From: JBBDSJ01 sp040905025 | GTDB lineage: Bacteria > Pseudomonadota > Gammaproteobacteria > Methylohalomonadales > Methylohalomonadaceae | Reading direction: 5' to 3' | Length of the DNA stretch: 16,421 bases | Assembly: GCA_040905025.1 (NCBI GenBank) | Contig: JBBDSJ010000131.1 | Coordinates: forward strand, 1-16,421 | Shown: positions 15,440 to 16,421 of the stretch, piece by piece | Numbering within the stretch: the first letter of the stretch is position 1 | How the letters are laid out: each line of letters begins with the position of its first letter | Notes under the pieces: model-generated | The model's database searches: none | What the model saw: the letters and a program-made list of their open reading frames with translations, nothing else | What the model was told of the DNA's origin: nothing | Made by a program: the position numbers and the translations under genes

Positions 15440-16231
15440 TCAATATTCGCTTCCGTAGGATTCAATAATCGGGAAGGCAGTGATGGCGAGCGACGAGCCT
15501 ACACGGTCCCAGTGGTGCCGTAGGCTGGCGTTCGCCGGGACTGCGTCGTCTGGCAGTCGCCACCACTCCGGTGAAGAAATTCCCTTTGCCGGGCCGGTTT
15601 GCTGCAGGACATCCGGCTTTGTGAAAATTGCTTCGATGTCAGCCTGTGGGCTGGGTAACTCAGCTGTCGCAAGAATGGGGAAGGACGCTACCAGCTCATA
15701 TCCAAGCGTCCCAGCGTGCTGCGCTCCGTCATTCACTGCCAGCCGCTCTCCCCAGAGCTCGACCGGGCCTTCAGGAACCGGACATGTCGACTGCCACGTC
15801 GCGTCACACTCCGCACCGGTAGGGGTTTTTTTCGGTGCCCGCGGCTCGATACCTTGCGTCTCAAGCATATTCATCAGATTCGGAAACTGTCGCGCGTCGA
15901 AGTATGCGTAGGACAGGTAATCTGCAAGCGAACCGATGTCCCCTTCGGCATCCAGCTCCATCAGCACTTGTGCTGCTTCCGCCTCCCGTCCCATGATCAT
16001 CCGGCTGATGTACGTCATTGAAGTATCGTCCGCGTGATTCTCCTCGAAATACGAGACGATTCGCTGCGCTTCCTCGACCTTGTTTTCCGCACATGCCTGC
16101 CTTAGCGCAACGAGATTGCGACTTTCGACTGGCATGTCGCTCGATACCAGCAAGGGGACGAGCCGGCTGGCGCCGTCGATGTCGCGCGCCCACAGCAACG
16201 CCCGGTGCGCCTGGTATTGCGGGAAAGAGTG
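15440..16231 (-). pseudogene. Broken winged-helix/TPR-type protein, C-terminal fragment with frameshift
   Basis: The minus-strand frame opens after an in-frame TAG (16234-16232) and reads QYQAHRALLWARDIDGASRL, then NLVALRQACAE, RMIMGREAEAAQVL and YLSYAYFDARQFPNLMNMLE (in that order). This is the C-terminal TPR-like region of large CadC/TolB-like winged-helix proteins of Xanthomonadales type, as I remember them; the winged-helix and most of the protein are missing. Relatives end in IPYRC. Here a run of seven A residues (plus-strand T run 15826-15832) is one base short. Adding one base gives NPYRCGV and a stop at 15806-15804. Without it the frame reads on for about 120 unfamiliar residues to 15440. 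The gene is therefore truncated at the front and frameshifted at the end. A start at TTG 16198 is formally possible. Family assignment is moderate; the frameshift reading is my inference. Confidence 0.65.
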
Positions 16232-16288
16232 CTACACCGCAGCGCAGGTCATGATTGTTCACTAAAGCCGAGCGACCACGAAATGCTC

Positions 16289-16332
16289 AAAAAAAAACCG
16301 CTCGCCCCGCGATCTGCTGCGGAGCGAGCGGT
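16289..16332 (-). terminator. Strong rho-independent terminator for the OmpA-family gene
   Basis: On the plus strand nine A residues (16289-16297) precede ACCGCTCGCCCCGC (16297-16310). That arm pairs with GCGGAGCGAGCGGT (16319-16332) with one mismatch around an 8-nt loop. Read on the minus strand this is a 13-14 bp GC-rich stem followed by a U run. It begins 13 bp after the stop codon of the gene at 16345. Confidence 0.9.
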
Positions 16333-16344
16333 TGCTCAGTTAAC

Positions 16345-16421
16345 TCACTCCGGGTAGCCGAGAATAATGTTCACCCGGCGATTCTCCTGGCGTCCCTCAG
16401 CACTGGTGTTGTAGTTGAAGC
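16345..16421 (-). CDS. C-terminal end of an OmpA-family outer-membrane/peptidoglycan-binding protein (partial)
   Basis: The minus-strand frame enters from the right edge and ends at TGA (16347-16345). Its last residues, FNYNTSAEGRQENRRVNIIL followed by GYPE, contain the GRxxNRRVxI signature that closes OmpA/MotB-type peptidoglycan-binding domains. The asparagine and two arginines of that signature contact the diaminopimelate moiety in known members. The rest lies outside the window. A strong terminator follows. It reads as ordinary chromosome flanking the accessory region. Confidence 0.8.
   Translation of the reverse strand, partial: FNYNTSAEGRQENRRVNIILGYPE

Noticed and set aside
15480..15911. 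A 143-codon plus-strand frame opposite the TPR fragment
   Set aside because: Rich in S, C, R and G without motif; the minus strand shows family-like TPR sequence, so this is a shadow.
1..16421. CRISPR array, insertion sequence, tRNA-linked attachment site or reverse transcriptase
   Set aside because: Looked for repeat-spacer regularity, transposase or integrase motifs and tRNA-like folds; none was found by eye. The only regular array is the three-site 33-bp repeat, too short for CRISPR.

Overview
The window looks like a defence-type accessory island on the chromosome of a proteobacterium. A gammaproteobacterium of the Xanthomonadales/Lysobacterales sort is my best guess. The reasons are the mid-to-high GC, the kind of truncated winged-helix/TPR protein near the right end, the ParD/RelB-like antitoxin and the OmpA-type C-terminus. 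This is inference from protein style; there is no rRNA, tRNA or other marker to settle it. No tRNA, rRNA, IS, CRISPR array or clear attachment site was recognised.

Layout. Left edge: the start of a minus-strand gene, possibly an Xre/MbcA/ParS-type antitoxin, preceded by three short direct repeats at an exact 33-bp period and a palindrome-rich spacer. 432-3374: a HelD-like SF1 helicase with a nuclease-like insertion and two topoisomerase-type zinc ribbons. 3453-4241: the C-terminal remnant of a GC-rich VWA-domain protein. 4436-6023: a divergent pair, a small M41-like (HExxH) protein and a membrane-anchored Mrr-type nuclease with the same kind of zinc ribbon. 6177-11879: a 1900-residue DUF4011/SF1 helicase/Vsr-fold nuclease of the Hhe type with an HRDC-like tail. 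12274-13769: a two-gene HIT-HNH operon with overlapping reading frames. 13770-14102: a divergent spacer with a strong hairpin. 14103-15330: an antitoxin fragment without its toxin, then an EVE-HNH (type IV restriction-like) gene. 15440-16231: a broken winged-helix/TPR gene. Right edge: a strong terminator and the 3' end of an OmpA-family gene.

Five proteins here carry nuclease or nuclease-like domains: the HelD insert, Mrr, Vsr-fold, HNH with HIT, and EVE-HNH. They lie among gene fragments (VWA remnant, orphan antitoxin, frameshifted TPR gene), as expected of a site that repeatedly gains and loses defence modules. The HelD-like and Mrr proteins plausibly act on related DNA because they share a DNA-binding zinc ribbon. 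The Hhe-like and EVE-HNH genes look self-sufficient. The HIT-HNH pair is the least explained unit and my best candidate for an undescribed system; the M41-like/Mrr pair is second.
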